Below, piece after piece: positions 1 to 8,786 of a DNA stretch of 22,999 nucleotides; position 1 is the first letter of the stretch; the number at the start of each line of letters is the position of its first letter. The stretch comes from Paramacrobiotus richtersi (taxonomy: Eukaryota; Tardigrada; Eutardigrada; Parachela; Macrobiotidae). The DNA lies in assembly GCA_034698045.1 (NCBI GenBank), contig JAQGAU010000875.1, positions 1 through 22,999 of the forward strand, in the 5' to 3' direction. The translations under genes were made by a program, and so were the position numbers. Under the pieces are notes generated by a model. That model saw only the letters and a program-made list of their open reading frames with translations, was not told where the DNA came from and searched no databases.

Positions 1-480
1 AGGCTCAACCAACACCACCGTACCAGTAGGGAAGACACGACAAACGAGATGGTGTACGGAATACGCCGACGCCAAAATTTGTTACCTTCTGACACGTGAT
101 GAGCAGGATCCGTCAATAATAACGAAAGTTATGAGCGGTTGAAATATTCAAAAATTTACTGTACGCGTATTTTAAAGTGCAAAAATCACGTTCTGGGTCA
201 GAATCAAGAAAGCTATTTTAGGAACGATTTGCCTGTACTAATATGACCATACCAATTTTTGGTGAATTCAAACTGAATTTAAACTTTTTTATGCATACCG
301 TACTTTGAAAAGGTTTTTTGTGATAACCGAATATCTTAACTATGATTTGACTGCAAGTATTTATAATACCATCATCCTTTTAGTTATTACAAAAATTTTC
401 AATAGCAGTGAAGCAATCAATAACGAGATATGGTGGTTTGAAAAAGACCATCATAGTTGCCGTCGACATCACGGCCTATG
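1..480. other. AT-rich stretch without a recognised gene
   Basis: Only short open frames are present and none carries a motif I recognise. A 60-codon frame at 305-487 is rich in I, N, F and Y, as expected for chance translation of AT-rich DNA. Nothing here supports a coding or RNA call. Confidence 0.5.
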
Positions 481-485
481 GCCTT

Positions 486-630
486 AAAAGAACTGAATGG
501 GTTTGAACTGAGTTGTGTAGCATTCTGTTACATTGCTCCGTAGCATCCATGGAATATGATTCAGTTCAGTTCCGTTTAGTTCAATTAAGTCCAGTTCGAT
601 TGAACTAGATTCAATTCAGTTCAAGTAAGC
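486..630. repeat. Degenerate short tandem repeat of ttcagttcaatt type
   Basis: The stretch is built from imperfect copies of a roughly 10-base word, cagttcaatt or ttcagttcag, clearest at 554-628, with looser copies (gaactgaat, tttgaactg) from 486. It lies just upstream of the LINE fragment. It looks like a microsatellite or minisatellite that has drifted. Confidence 0.6.
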
Positions 631-652
631 ACTCTTAAGACGAAGCGTCCCT

Positions 653-738
653 TATATTAGTGACGCCGATAGGCACCGGCAGCTGAATATTCGTACCGGC
701 AGAACCACTGTCTGCGGACACACTTTGGCTTGTTAGGA
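653..738. repeat. Dispersed repeat, copy A (matches 2995-3066)
   Basis: This segment shares the words tgacgccgata and gcggacacactt and the tail ggcttgt with the sequence just right of the TIR element at 2121-3000, in the same order and orientation. Small gaps separate the blocks. Copy A is uninterrupted and begins with ttatatta, close to the TAATATTA duplication next to copy B, so it may represent an unoccupied version of that insertion site. Confidence 0.6.
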
Positions 739-759
739 TCCTAAGTCGTAGCACCCCAT

Positions 760-1902
760 AGTCTCGAGTTTTCAACTGAACGTATTCGGATATCAGCACG
801 GGTGTGCCACAGGGAACCATTTGAGGGCCGATTCTGTTCGCGGTCAGTTTAAATGCTTTTTTGATAATGGAGTATCCCGACGTGCAGTTTAAAAGTTTTG
901 CCGACGATGTGATCCGTTACGTCGTGGCGGAATCAAAACTGAAGCTGCAGAAAGTCGTCCAAGGTGATGCCAGCAGCAACTGAATGGTTTAAACCAAATT
1001 GTCTGGCTATAAGCGAGAAAAAATCCAAGCTGATGTTCACCAGTTCGTGTCGTAACCGAGAAAGAATGTGCCAATCAGTCTAAATGGTCATCGGATCGAG
1101 CCGGTGACAACCGTGAAGCACCTTGGAGTGATAACTGATGAGCCCTTAAAATAGAACGATCACATAAAAAGTCCAGAAAAGTGCGAGTCATGGGATCGCT
1201 CTGATCAAGCGCGCAAGAAGATGGACCACCGGGATTACAACGTATTGGACTTTATCACGCGTTTGCCCAGTCTCATCTGGACTACTGTGCTCCCGTTTGG
1301 AGCATCGCGCCCGCGTCACCGTCGGCAACAAGTATCCATACAGCGAAACTCTATTCGCCCGGTAGCGGACTACACGCCCGTTTCAACAGATCAGCTGATG
1401 AAAATTTACAAAATCCTACCGTTGCCTGAACGCTGGAAGGAACTGGATGCGATATGGTTATACAAATCAAACATCCTGATCATTCCCATCTACCTGCTTG
1501 TCTTACGGAAATGGTCGTCTTGGAGAAGCCGACGAAACCGTACTGTCTGCAAAATAGCGATCGGACGATCATCACCATGAAATAATCTACGAGAACAGGT
1601 GACAGCACCCTGGCCATGCGGCTGCTGCTACCTGGATAAAATCGAAAAGATGGGGAATAATCAACTTGACGGTCCTTCGCTAGCTTCTTTTCAGCATGCG
1701 TTTTCTAGCATATCTCTCGCATAATTTCTCTTACTGTTTTGCTGTTCGGCAGTTTTTTTTGGGAAACCGTGCACTTTCTTCCAAGATTGCATCATGTAAT
1801 GTTCTGCCAGGTTTGAACGCCCGTGCTACTGATGTCAATAAAAACAGCAGGCGGGTTACCTGCCCTGTTGTGAAATAAATAAACTAATCAATAAAATAAA
1901 TG
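760..1902 (+). pseudogene. Non-LTR retrotransposon (jockey/CR1-like LINE) reverse transcriptase 3' half, decayed
   Basis: In life this protein would nick target DNA and reverse-transcribe its own RNA; only the RT palm onward remains. Seen directly on the + strand, in different frames: GVPQGT followed by a stop then GPILF near 798-840; the catalytic box FADDV near 897-911; EWF-K-N-L and KSKLMF (about 980-1035); an LNGHRIE then KHLGV box near 1078-1130; SHLDYCAPVW near 1270-1300; and a thumb-like stretch LPLPERWKELDAIWLYK near 1418-1470. The frame changes repeatedly and stops interrupt the motifs. A further piece at 1745-1860 (FFLGNR, then CNVLPGL) matches the usual C-terminal FF-R-WN-LP region. 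It is followed at 1871-1902 by repeated AATAAA-like words, the expected 3' tail. The 5' half (endonuclease) is absent. The clade is inferred from motif style only. Confidence 0.85.
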
Positions 1903-2128
1903 ATCATTTGAATTATCCACTATGAATTTCTAAGAGTTGACATAAAACACACTTCATGAGCCATAAAAGTCCACAAATATTAATGAACGCTGCACGCACT
2001 TTTTCCTGAGATAAATTTGCCCGGTAAGCCCCCCTCTCGCTAGGCGTTAGCAAGATGAAGCGTTTATTGTTCCACATACCAAAGTGTTGAGAACACGGTA
2101 TAAGGTTTTTTGTTGGTCCCTAATATTA

Positions 2129-2230
2129 GCGATTTTTCTGTTTTGGTGACATTTTTTTTGACGACGGGTGACCTTTACGATATCTCGAAATTTAATTAAG
2201 TGAGGTCTATTTTTGATATACTTGACCTTT
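2129..2230. repeat. Left terminal inverted repeat
   Basis: Read on the + strand it starts GCGATTTTTC and contains GTGAC, a T run, GGTGACCTTTACGATATCTC and GACCTTTT. It pairs with 2889-2992 on the other strand with scattered substitutions. Confidence 0.85.
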
Positions 2231-2344
2231 TTAGTCATCAACTAATGGCTCTATTTATGCTGGCTTCGGGCCGTTTACTATGATTATGACTAATTATTTT
2301 TCTTTGTCTAAATATTAGGGACATAATAACTGACATAATAACTG

Positions 2345-2377
2345 ACATAATTATTATTATTATTATTATTATTATTC
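2345..2377. repeat. (ATT)n microsatellite inside the TIR element
   Basis: About ten uninterrupted ATT units. On the - strand they read as AAT repeats and lie downstream of the first tRNA-like module, the position a SINE 3' tail would take. Confidence 0.85.
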
Positions 2378-2474
2378 TAGTTCCAAATGTGCGTGAGTAC
2401 ATAATATTCGCATTTATGGGATTTTTCAATTCCATAATTATTGTTTTCGTTGATTTTTGAAAAATAAATTTGGG

Positions 2475-2558
2475 CAAGTGGTCACGGTAGGAATCGACCA
2501 CACAACACACGTTCCTAGAGTCTGATGTTTTACCACCAGGCGCGTGAGCATCCCGACT
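2475..2558 (-). repeat. tRNA-like (SINE-type) module 1
   Basis: On the - strand this reads GGGATGCTCACGCGCCTGG, then GGTAAAAC, CATCAGACTCTAGG and TGGTCGATTCC. The order is that of a pol III tRNA-type promoter: an A-box-like block and a B-box-like TGGTCGATTCC, close to GGTTCGANTCC, about 55 bases apart. The middle resembles an anticodon arm, perhaps Arg-TCT, with bases missing. The acceptor stem does not pair well, so this is not a working tRNA gene; a tRNA-derived SINE head or a relic is likelier. Confidence 0.55.
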
Positions 2559-2714
2559 AATAAGATTTAGTATTATTTTACTGCACTAGACAAAGACCTG
2601 GTATAGGCACTTACTATAGTACAGTAAGGTCTTGATATCTGGCAATTGGAAACTTCTGGCTTTTAGAAATGTTATAATGTTTTTGATTGATTTTCGAAAT
2701 AGAAATTTGGTTAA

Positions 2715-2800
2715 AACAGCCCACAGTGGGAATCCAGCGCACGCTATACGATATTCAGATTCAGGCTTACTGCCCCCAGGCCAGTGAGCAGTATGACCTC
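2715..2800 (-). repeat. tRNA-like (SINE-type) module 2
   Basis: On the - strand it reads TGCTCACTGGCCTGGGGGC, then CTGAATCTG and GCGCTGGATTCCCAC. It is the same order of blocks as module 1, about 240 bases away, with the same orientation. Flanking words also match (gatttttgaaaaataaattt near 2451 against gattttcgaaatagaaattt near 2689), so the two modules are copies of a longer unit. The A-box-like block TGGCCTGGGGG is better preserved than in module 1, and the B-box-like block is weaker. Confidence 0.5.
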
Positions 2801-2888
2801 ACAACACTGCAGTATGCATAAAAATAACTGAGGATTTTTTCGTAAATGCAATAGCGTCAATACCATCAGGAACAACTTCCGGGGGCCG

Positions 2889-2992
2889 AAAAGGTCACGT
2901 ATATCAGAAATTGACCTTACTTAGTTAATTTTCGAGATATCGTGAAGGTCACACGTCGCGAAAAAAAAAGTCACCATAACGAAAAAAATCGC
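2889..2992. repeat. Right terminal inverted repeat
   Basis: Inverted partner of 2129-2230. It begins aaaaggtcacg and ends gaaaaaaatcgc, followed at once by TAATATTA. Confidence 0.85.
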
Positions 2993-2994
2993 TA

Positions 2995-3066
2995 ATATTA
3001 CTGACGCCGATATGTACCGTGAGGTACATTCCCGCGTGTGGCCAGCGGACACACTTCGGCTTGTAA
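2995..3066. repeat. Dispersed repeat, copy B (right flank of the TIR element)
   Basis: It matches 653-738 (tgacgccgata, gcggacacactt, ggcttgt) with small deletions. It holds a perfect short hairpin, ATGTACC-GTGA-GGTACAT, at 3012-3029. An AT-rich simple stretch with taatactaa words follows at 3066-3095. Confidence 0.6.
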
Positions 3067-3127
3067 TAATACTAATACTAATAATATTAATGATAATGAC
3101 TTTGTAGTACTACTTATTAAGAAGACT

Positions 3128-3277
3128 ATGGCAGAAGCAAAATGTACGAGGGCCGAACTGATACAGAATTGGCAAACTGCACAATGTGCAGTGCAAAGCA
3201 AGTTGGCCAACGGCAAAGAAAAAGGCAAAGGCGCAACTAGTCCAGCCATTAATACCGTAGTAGCAACGTTTTGTTAG
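3128..3277 (+). CDS. Possible 5' exon or short leader frame upstream of the nuclease-like ORF
   Basis: From the ATG at 3128 (context actATGGc, acceptable for a eukaryotic start) a frame of 49 codons runs to a TAG at 3275. It encodes a polar Lys- and Ala-rich peptide beginning MAEAKCTRAELIQNW. The same frame re-opens after the stop and stays open to about 3411. A second frame (3271-3462) is open over the same region, so frame alone does not show how this would join the downstream ORF. A plausible acceptor lies at 3343-3356 (tgctttcattcag before ggg). I recognise no domain. It may be the first exon of the nuclease-like gene, a separate short gene, or chance. Confidence 0.3.
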   Translation: MAEAKCTRAELIQNWQTAQCAVQSKLANGKEKGKGATSPAINTVVATFC

Positions 3278-3371
3278 GGTCGCCTTACAGAATTGAAGCG
3301 CGCCAGTTACTGGCGTTCGATAATAAGTTTAACGAATCGCAAATTGCTTTCATTCAGGGGAAAGAATCTGT

Positions 3372-4181
3372 ATGGAGGAAAAGTGCAAGGGGCATCTCGA
3401 CCAATACGATGATATGCTTTTTTCTTCGGAAAAAGTGCACGAGGTGTCCGCAATGGAGCTAGCACCAATAAGCTACTACGTTAAATACAGAATGTTCGCC
3501 ACGAAAAATGGCGAGGTAATACGGCTAGCGGCTTACGGTGCGACTATCGATCAAGAGGGACGAATGTTTCAGGAGTGGATCATATCAAAGCTCTACGGTT
3601 CCGGCGCGCATCTGTTTGGGGAATGCGCTGATGGAGGCATGCAAAGAAGCATTTTATTGAAGCAAATCAAGAAAGATGGTGAGAAGCTCTCCCCGCAACT
3701 AGCCATGCAGTTCGACGTGATTAATGAGCCAAAAATCTTTCTCGACCGCAACGAAGATTTCAAAAACTTGGCGCAAGATAAACCAACCTGGTTTGTTCCC
3801 CTAAAACACAACCAGGAAGGTTTCGATCTGCTTTTTATCGACCTTCCAAATCGTTTCATTCGCATGGTTGAAATCACGATCAGCGAGTCCAAACGAGAAA
3901 AGGCCGGTAACATTGCAAGCGCGATCCAAAAAGTCCTTCAGCTGTTATTCGACAAACATTTATGTGGAGATGACAACAAGATTATATTGGAATATGCATT
4001 TATTGTTCCGCTTTCAGTGGGTGAACATTTTAGAGCGCCAAATCTGTCACCGGCGCCCTATAGTCGCAGCCGCGGCGATGGAAACGGAGCATCCCAACAG
4101 CCTCGCCTACGTATAGTGCAATATGCCTCAATCGACAGTTATACTTCGGTCTATACAATCGAAGGCTGGAAACGCGTGTAA
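3372..4181 (+). CDS. Probable PD-(D/E)XK nuclease-domain protein, Crinkler/RHS-like
   Basis: This 269-codon frame is uninterrupted. The N-terminal third has a block of the form G-x-x-F-x-x-W-I at residues 63-70, typical of sequences before a restriction-enzyme-like core. The core reads FVPLKHNQEGFDLLFID (141-157, Asp152), then a strand ending VEITIS (166-171, Glu167 and Thr169), a basic helix (SKREK, 173-177) and an amphipathic helix. A hydrophobic strand LEYAFIVPL follows (206-214). D, 14 residues, E-x-T is the arrangement expected when the usual Lys of PD-(D/E)XK is replaced, as known in Crinkler effectors and retrotransposon-hot-spot proteins. Possible starts are 3372 or 3453 (Met28, MELAP, purine at -3), or an upstream exon. 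The tail after residue 222 is low-complexity. A candidate 35-bp intron at 4176-4210 (GTGTAA...TTTCACAG) would replace the last residue with a 48-residue basic tail. Activity is not shown; the family call is by motif pattern only. Confidence 0.55.
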   Translation: MEEKCKGHLDQYDDMLFSSEKVHEVSAMELAPISYYVKYRMFATKNGEVIRLAAYGATIDQEGRMFQEWIISKLYGSGAHLFGECADGGMQRSILLKQIKKDGEKLSPQLAMQFDVINEPKIFLDRNEDFKNLAQDKPTWFVPLKHNQEGFDLLFIDLPNRFIRMVEITISESKREKAGNIASAIQKVLQLLFDKHLCGDDNKIILEYAFIVPLSVGEHFRAPNLSPAPYSRSRGDGNGASQQPRLRIVQYASIDSYTSVYTIEGWKRV

Positions 4182-4811
4182 CGTCAGGAGCACAAAATCC
4201 CATTTCACAGATGCAAGTACTCATGGATACCGTTGCCGCCTACCGCTGTAGCTTTTGGCGAAATCGCAACAAAGCAAAGAGGCTACTGCGAACATCCGCT
4301 TTTCGGCGTAAATTCTTTGCAAATTGGCATATCTGAGCACATTTGTTGGGCAATTGTATTAGTTGATATTACTACATTTTTTGCTCGCGATCACGACTCG
4401 TGTGAAATGCAATGTATTTGGAATTTTGTAATTTTTTTTAACTATTCTTAGGACCAAGTTTTGTTTTGTCGAACCCGACTAAAATATTTATCGGCCAAGT
4501 TAAGAGTTATTTATTGTCATAGTACTATATGAGGGAAGATCATGGCGTCTTTCTCCAATCGCGACGGAATACTAAATACTTGATACTGAAAATAGTAATC
4601 AAATCAAGACTTTCGGCATCCTAACCATTTCAAACTTGAGCCTTTCAAAACAGACTGCTTTGTGTTGCACATCTTGCGCAGGGGAAAGAGAAAAAAGCGG
4701 TATTTTACAGATCTAAATAAAGTCTAATTTTTATAAGAAACTGGGTTTTCGACACAAACACATCAAGAAATTTTACCACATCACTGCTAAGACGCTAAAT
4801 CCGTTTTTTAC
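4182..4811. other. Downstream region of the nuclease-like gene, no gene seen
   Basis: A 72-codon frame at 4233-4451 shows no motif and lies in the phase of the preceding ORF. The last part is AT-rich and contains the polyadenylation signal at 4716. Otherwise nothing is recognised. Confidence 0.5.
4716..4721 (+). terminator. AATAAA polyadenylation signal
   Basis: An exact AATAAA in atctaaataaagtc, about 530 bases after the stop of the nuclease-like ORF, followed by T-rich sequence (taatttttat). It could end that transcript; without RNA data the pairing is inference. Confidence 0.4.
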
Positions 4812-5703
4812 CGGGATGACCGCGTGCGTGTGCCCTCACAAAGGCATCCGTTCACGGGCACCAGTTCGTGTTTCAGCCGTTTGAACGGCTTCAGCTGCTC
4901 ACTGCCGGACGCAGTCCAACCATCCTTGACCCTTCAAACTACCACTTTCAACATAGCTTCGACAGCCGTTTCCCGGGCAATGCCCTCCACGGGCAACGGC
5001 AACTGTCTGACATTGTCAGTATGGATGGCGCTGACTACGTTGTCGGTGCCAAGACTGGGTAGCCCGTCCAGCTCGCTGGAGTGAAGTGGCAGCCGGCTGA
5101 GACCGTTGGCCTGACCGAAATCTTCAGGGCGCCGGTACTCGATTACAAACGAGTTGAAGATGGGCAATAGTACCGAACGCTGGAGGCGGTTGGGGGTCAC
5201 CACAGAGATACCCTTCCTACTCCCGAAGACACTGGAAGTGGCTTGTGGTCAGTGAGAAGGGTAAACTTTCTCCCGACGACATACCGGTAGAACTTCCGGC
5301 ATCCAAACACCAGTGCCAGGGCCTCTTGCTCAATCTGGCCGTAATTCTTCTCGGCCGAGCTAAGGCTCTTTGACGCGCGGGCAATCGATCGTTCTGCTCC
5401 GTCCGGGAATCTGTGACACAATACTGCTCCCACGCCGTACTGAGAGGCATCCGCGGCTAACATTAGGGGCATCTTTGGTTCGAAGCAGGGACATGTTCGG
5501 GTCGAAGTGCACGCAAAATATCGCCCGAATGATGTCCTCGTTCAGTGCTGGGAACTTCCCCTTGGGCATCCCTTGACCACATCCACTCAACCCCGCTCTT
5601 CAATAGGTTGTGGAACACGGCACACTTTGCGGAAAGGTCGGGAAGAAACTTCCCGTAATGGTTTACCATTCCGAGGAAGGCGCGGAGTTCACCGATGTTC
5701 TTA
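4812..5703 (-). pseudogene. Ty3/gypsy retrotransposon pol fragment (RT end, RNase H, integrase start), frameshifted
   Basis: Read on the - strand from 5703, the first part is the end of the RT domain (ELRAFLGMVNHYGKFLPDL), the standard gypsy connection. After a frame change comes RNase H: LAADASQYGVGAVL (5470-5420), ASKSLSSAEKNYGQIEQEAL, FYRYVVGRKFTLLTDHKPL, which shows the expected Asp, Glu and Asp of the active site. Another frame change leads to the linker with LQRS, IEYR and GLSRLPL (5180-5100). Near 4900-4820 another frame shows LKHELVPVNGCLCEGTR, the usual start of the integrase region. The RT palm, the rest of integrase and both LTRs are missing. At least three frame breaks show it is dead. 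Reverse transcription and integration would be the roles of the intact protein. Confidence 0.9.
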
Positions 5704-6460
5704 GATAGACAAAATATACAGTTTTGTTGAACATAGAGGACGCGCCCTCTACTGCTGTGTTATTACGCAATACTTCCGGTACCGTGACCGACGGACGGAG
5801 AAAAAAATACCATTTTTATTGAATGCAGATGTCCTCCGCTGTGTTTCGATCGATTATTGAAAACAGTTCCTTGTTAATAAATACATAAATGCTACTAAAA
5901 TATTTGCTTGTAGATGTTATGACATACAGTCAAATAACTAGTCCGTTCGAATCGATCGAAACTTGGTGTGAAGCAGCGATTTTGTTATTTAATGAAAGCG
6001 GCAGAAAGCTTTTTTTAAAAACTGGAGAAAGCCGATCGACGTGTTTCTCGTTCAACTTTTATGTTTAGAAATTATGCGTGGTAACGCTCAGCTGATTACG
6101 AGGACTGTTCCTAGTCGCGCAAATTGGAGCAAGTTTTTTATCTGAGTGGATTGTTTTATGCAGATATTTTTACGACATTTGCGTGAACCAGTAAAACACT
6201 ACTCCGTTAAGAAAATCATAGTGTTAAGTAACGTTACTAACATCATATAACACGTGCACAAAGGACAACCTGTCGTGCAAATCAGGCATCAAAGGCCGAC
6301 GCAAAGTCCCAGGCCAAGATTTAAGGCAATATTTCCCAAATATCCACTGTGCCACTCAATCCAATGACCTTGCCTTCGTGTAGTCGGAACGTAAACATTA
6401 GGAGTCTTTAGATTTCTCCCTGGTACCTACGTACAGCATGTAAGTACGGGTACCATGTCT
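5704..6460. other. AT-rich stretch, no gene recognised
   Basis: Gypsy similarity ends abruptly at about 5703. The following bases are AT-rich with short frames only. No TIR, tRNA box or protein motif was seen. Confidence 0.5.
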
Positions 6461-7638
6461 ACTTACATCTGCACATGTGCCGTCAGCGACGCTATACCGC
6501 TAAAATAACGTTGCTGCGCCAGCGCGTAAAACAGATCTGGCCCAATGCGGACCCAGCTATCGGTATCTTGCAATTGTTGGTGTTGTTTACCAGTGTAAAC
6601 TGTCCAGTGGAACGTTTTCTCGAAAATCAGCGTTTTGCCCACTCGATGCAACAAAAGCAAAGATGAAACTGATTTCGCAGTAGACAGCAACCGTTTTTGT
6701 TGATATCGTCAGAATTAAAAGTATGTTTTGGTGATTTTTTTCAGCATAAAAGGATAAAAATAAAGCAGTTTCTTCTGGTATAAACTCATCAGTTTGGATA
6801 ATAATCTGACTAAAGTGTATGTTAATGTATCAACCGTTGTTAAATTAGCTCCGACCCATTGAAAGCAATTGCATCGCTGTGTAGTTAGTGCATGGAACTG
6901 GCCTAAATTTGAAAGCAAGAAAGGCAGCGCACGGTAATGCTGGGTGCCGTAGACAGTCTAGTACAGTGTCTCTGCCAGCTGACAGTTTAAACTCTGACAA
7001 CTTTTTAAGGTTTCCGAGCCGATAATCCTCTACATAATGGTATCAAAGTCGAAAATGTTGGACGAATACTGTCATTCCTTGCTCACTGCCTCTCTGTTGT
7101 TGAATCGAGCGTTCCCTAATATCGAGCGAATCGGCGCTTGGTCATGCCACCGGGGCGCAGCTACGTTACTCTCGTGCCCACGGCGTGCATTTGGTTCTTT
7201 CTCCCCTGGATTTTACTGTGTGCTTCGAAATATGGAACTATTGCTGTTAGGTGGTAGACTTTAATACAGAGAATCTATGTAAAGTGTTGGATAAAGTTAA
7301 TTTGTTTCGGTTCGGGAAGGAAAAAGGATTGAGCATGATCATGTGGTCACTTTCTATCTGCCTTTCCCTTCAAAGCTGTGGCGCGTTATGGTGAAAAGCA
7401 ACAATAGAGTGACGCATGGGCGCGTGCATTCTCAATGGGTCGGAGTTAATTTAGGATGTTTTTGCCTAACTGACCCGCTTGCCCTCTTCACCCTTGCTAG
7501 CGCTAACAATAGCTTATCCGTGTCACTAACTGATCAACGCGATATTCTGCTTACTCTTCACAACCGTGTTTCGTTCTGACAGTCATTCGATGTTTTACAG
7601 TTCAGCATTTTGCACGGTACTTGTAACAGAGTGGTTCT
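6461..7638. other. Stretch without a supported gene
   Basis: Two opposed 60-75-codon frames at 6463-6690 overlap each other and have no motif. The frame at 7037-7264 contains CHRGAATLL, which superficially resembles the HxFRRGAAT box of tyrosine recombinases, but nothing around it supports the family. The stretch ends where the gag-like frame opens. Confidence 0.45.
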
Positions 7639-8411
7639 AGCTCGGCTGTCCGTCTACCGCCCACCATCAACACACATACCTCCCAGCCGTCCCAGATAAG
7701 GTCCGAAGGCGCCTCATGGACCCATCCCGATACGCCGATTTCGACTCCCTGCTGCCGAAAAATCGTGTGGAAAAGGCAAGAACAGGATCGTCCAATATGG
7801 TCATCAACAAAGGACACGTGATACTGAAACCCAACGAAGGTCGGATCGTGGTAGACTCCTTTCCGGCATGGGTATGCGCTTACGCCGTCTTTGACGCTTA
7901 CCGGACGACCGTGGCACCTGAACTGGCAGCTCCACTGCACAAGTATCTGGACCTGATCGCCGCATCTATCGACCGTGGGGTTCCGACCGCCAGCTGGCTC
8001 GAGTATGACCGGCACTTCCGGACACTGATGACAGCCCACCCGTACGATTTCAGTATGTGGACGCATCAACACGACGACACGTATACGGACTGCATTCGAA
8101 ATGCGATCAAGGAGGTTGAATTCGAACACCCGGGCGTACTCGAAAGCAGTCGCAAAGCACGCGCCGACGACGTATGCCGCAACTGCAAGTTTAGAGGTCA
8201 CTTCGTCTACGACTGCCCAGCTCCGAGACAGGGACAAGCGGGACATGGCCAGCCCTTCTGGAAAGCCTCCAAGACAGAAAGGCGAGACATCTGCCGCAAC
8301 CGCAACTTTACAGTATGCAGCGATCCGTGCAAGAACGGAAGACTGCATATCTGCGCCCACTGCGGAGATAGGGATCATGAAGCCCCTTACTGCCGAAAGG
8401 ACCACAACTAA
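7639..8411 (+). CDS. Gag-like zinc-knuckle protein of a DIRS/Ngaro-like tyrosine-recombinase retrotransposon
   Basis: From ATG 7716 there are 231 uninterrupted codons; the frame is open upstream to a TAG near 7638, and the residues just before the Met (VPDKVRRRL) look coding, so the protein may start earlier. Residues 48-125 hold the block seen in Gag-like proteins of DIRS-group elements: SFPAWVCAYAVF, then KYLDLIAASIDRG, then ASWLEYDRHFR. A CCHC knuckle follows (Cys154, Cys157, His162, Cys167) and then a second Cys/His cluster (Cys193, 201, 205, 213, 216, 226; His211, 221). Such proteins bind and package element RNA. The frame is intact, unlike the recombinase downstream. Assignment rests on block order and the double Cys/His region; a LINE-type ORF1 is the alternative. 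Confidence 0.65.
7938..8003 (+). repeat. Duplicated segment of the gag-like frame, first copy
   Basis: It contains atcgccgcat, then tcgaccgtggggtt, accgcc and ctcgag in order, and recurs at 8536-8604. This copy lies in the intact gag frame. Confidence 0.7.
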
Positions 8412-8786
8412 AGTCCCGACGGTGCCGGCAAAAGCGCTCGAAACGCTTCAACCAAGCTTTTGCCAGACGACTCCCCGACTACCCGACCGTGATGTGACCA
8501 CATACAACTTCGCATCCATCCGACACGCTGTCCAGCAGCAAGTACACCTAGTCATCGCCGCATACTTCGACCGTGGGGTTCTGACCGCCGGCAGACTTCT
8601 CGAGGCTCCTACAGCCTAACAGAGGCAACTCAAGAGCCCTTCACCGTTACTCAGCTGCATCAAGTACGCTGGGCGCGCACGTCGACGGCCAGTGCTTTCA
8701 ATTCCGGCGGCAGTACCAACACCAATGGCGCCCCTTGTTTGGGATGAACAGCTGCCCGGCAGGCGCAGCGCGTTCATACGAGATAA
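8412..8786 (+). pseudogene. Decayed segment between gag-like and recombinase regions
   Basis: Where an RT and RNase H would be expected in a DIRS-type element there are only about 400 bases with stops in every frame. I find no F/Y-x-DD box and no DAS...G RNase H motif. At 8536-8604 a second copy of a gag segment appears, in a different frame from the gag ORF. The RT has therefore been deleted or was never present in this copy. Confidence 0.5.
8536..8604 (+). repeat. Duplicated segment of the gag-like frame, second copy
   Basis: About 80 percent like 7938-8003 by eye, with the shared uninterrupted word cgaccgtggggtt. It is translated in another frame (IAAYFDRGVLTAG) and carries a short insertion near 8587. 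Confidence 0.7.

Larger units (their letters stand above)
2121..3000. mobile_element. Non-autonomous TIR transposon (MITE-like) with apparent 8-bp target duplication
   Basis: The first 102 bases (2129-2230) and the last 104 (2889-2992) are inverted copies, about 85 percent alike by eye. Both start GCGATTTTT and end at a gacctttt word. TAATATTA stands directly outside both ends (2121-2128 and 2993-3000), which fits an 8-bp target duplication of the hAT or P type. Because TAATATTA is its own reverse complement, it could instead be the outermost part of the TIR. The interior has no transposase frame. It carries a 12-bp tandem word (gacataataact) at 2319-2350, an ATT tract, and two tRNA-like modules. 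It is therefore non-autonomous, and the superfamily is not decided. Confidence 0.8.

Noticed and set aside
2475..2558. A functional tRNA-Arg gene on the - strand
   Set aside because: The acceptor stem does not pair, the anticodon arm lacks bases, and a second degenerate copy lies nearby, so a SINE-like relic fits better.
2993..3029. TAATATTAC, the nicking nonanucleotide of CRESS-DNA virus origins, next to a hairpin
   Set aside because: The nonamer is not in the hairpin loop. It arises from the TAATATTA flanking both TIR ends plus one base, and no Rep gene is near.
3593..3913. 106-codon - strand frame inside the nuclease-like ORF
   Set aside because: It is the antisense shadow of the 269-codon frame and has no motif of its own.
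7037..7264. Frame with CHRGAATLL, like the HxFRRGAAT box of a tyrosine recombinase
   Set aside because: No other recombinase block is near in any frame, and the true recombinase box is at 8987-9016.
7602..8405. 267-codon - strand frame opposite the gag-like ORF
   Set aside because: It is antisense to a frame with clear zinc-knuckle motifs; no motif is visible on the - strand, so it is taken as a shadow despite its length.
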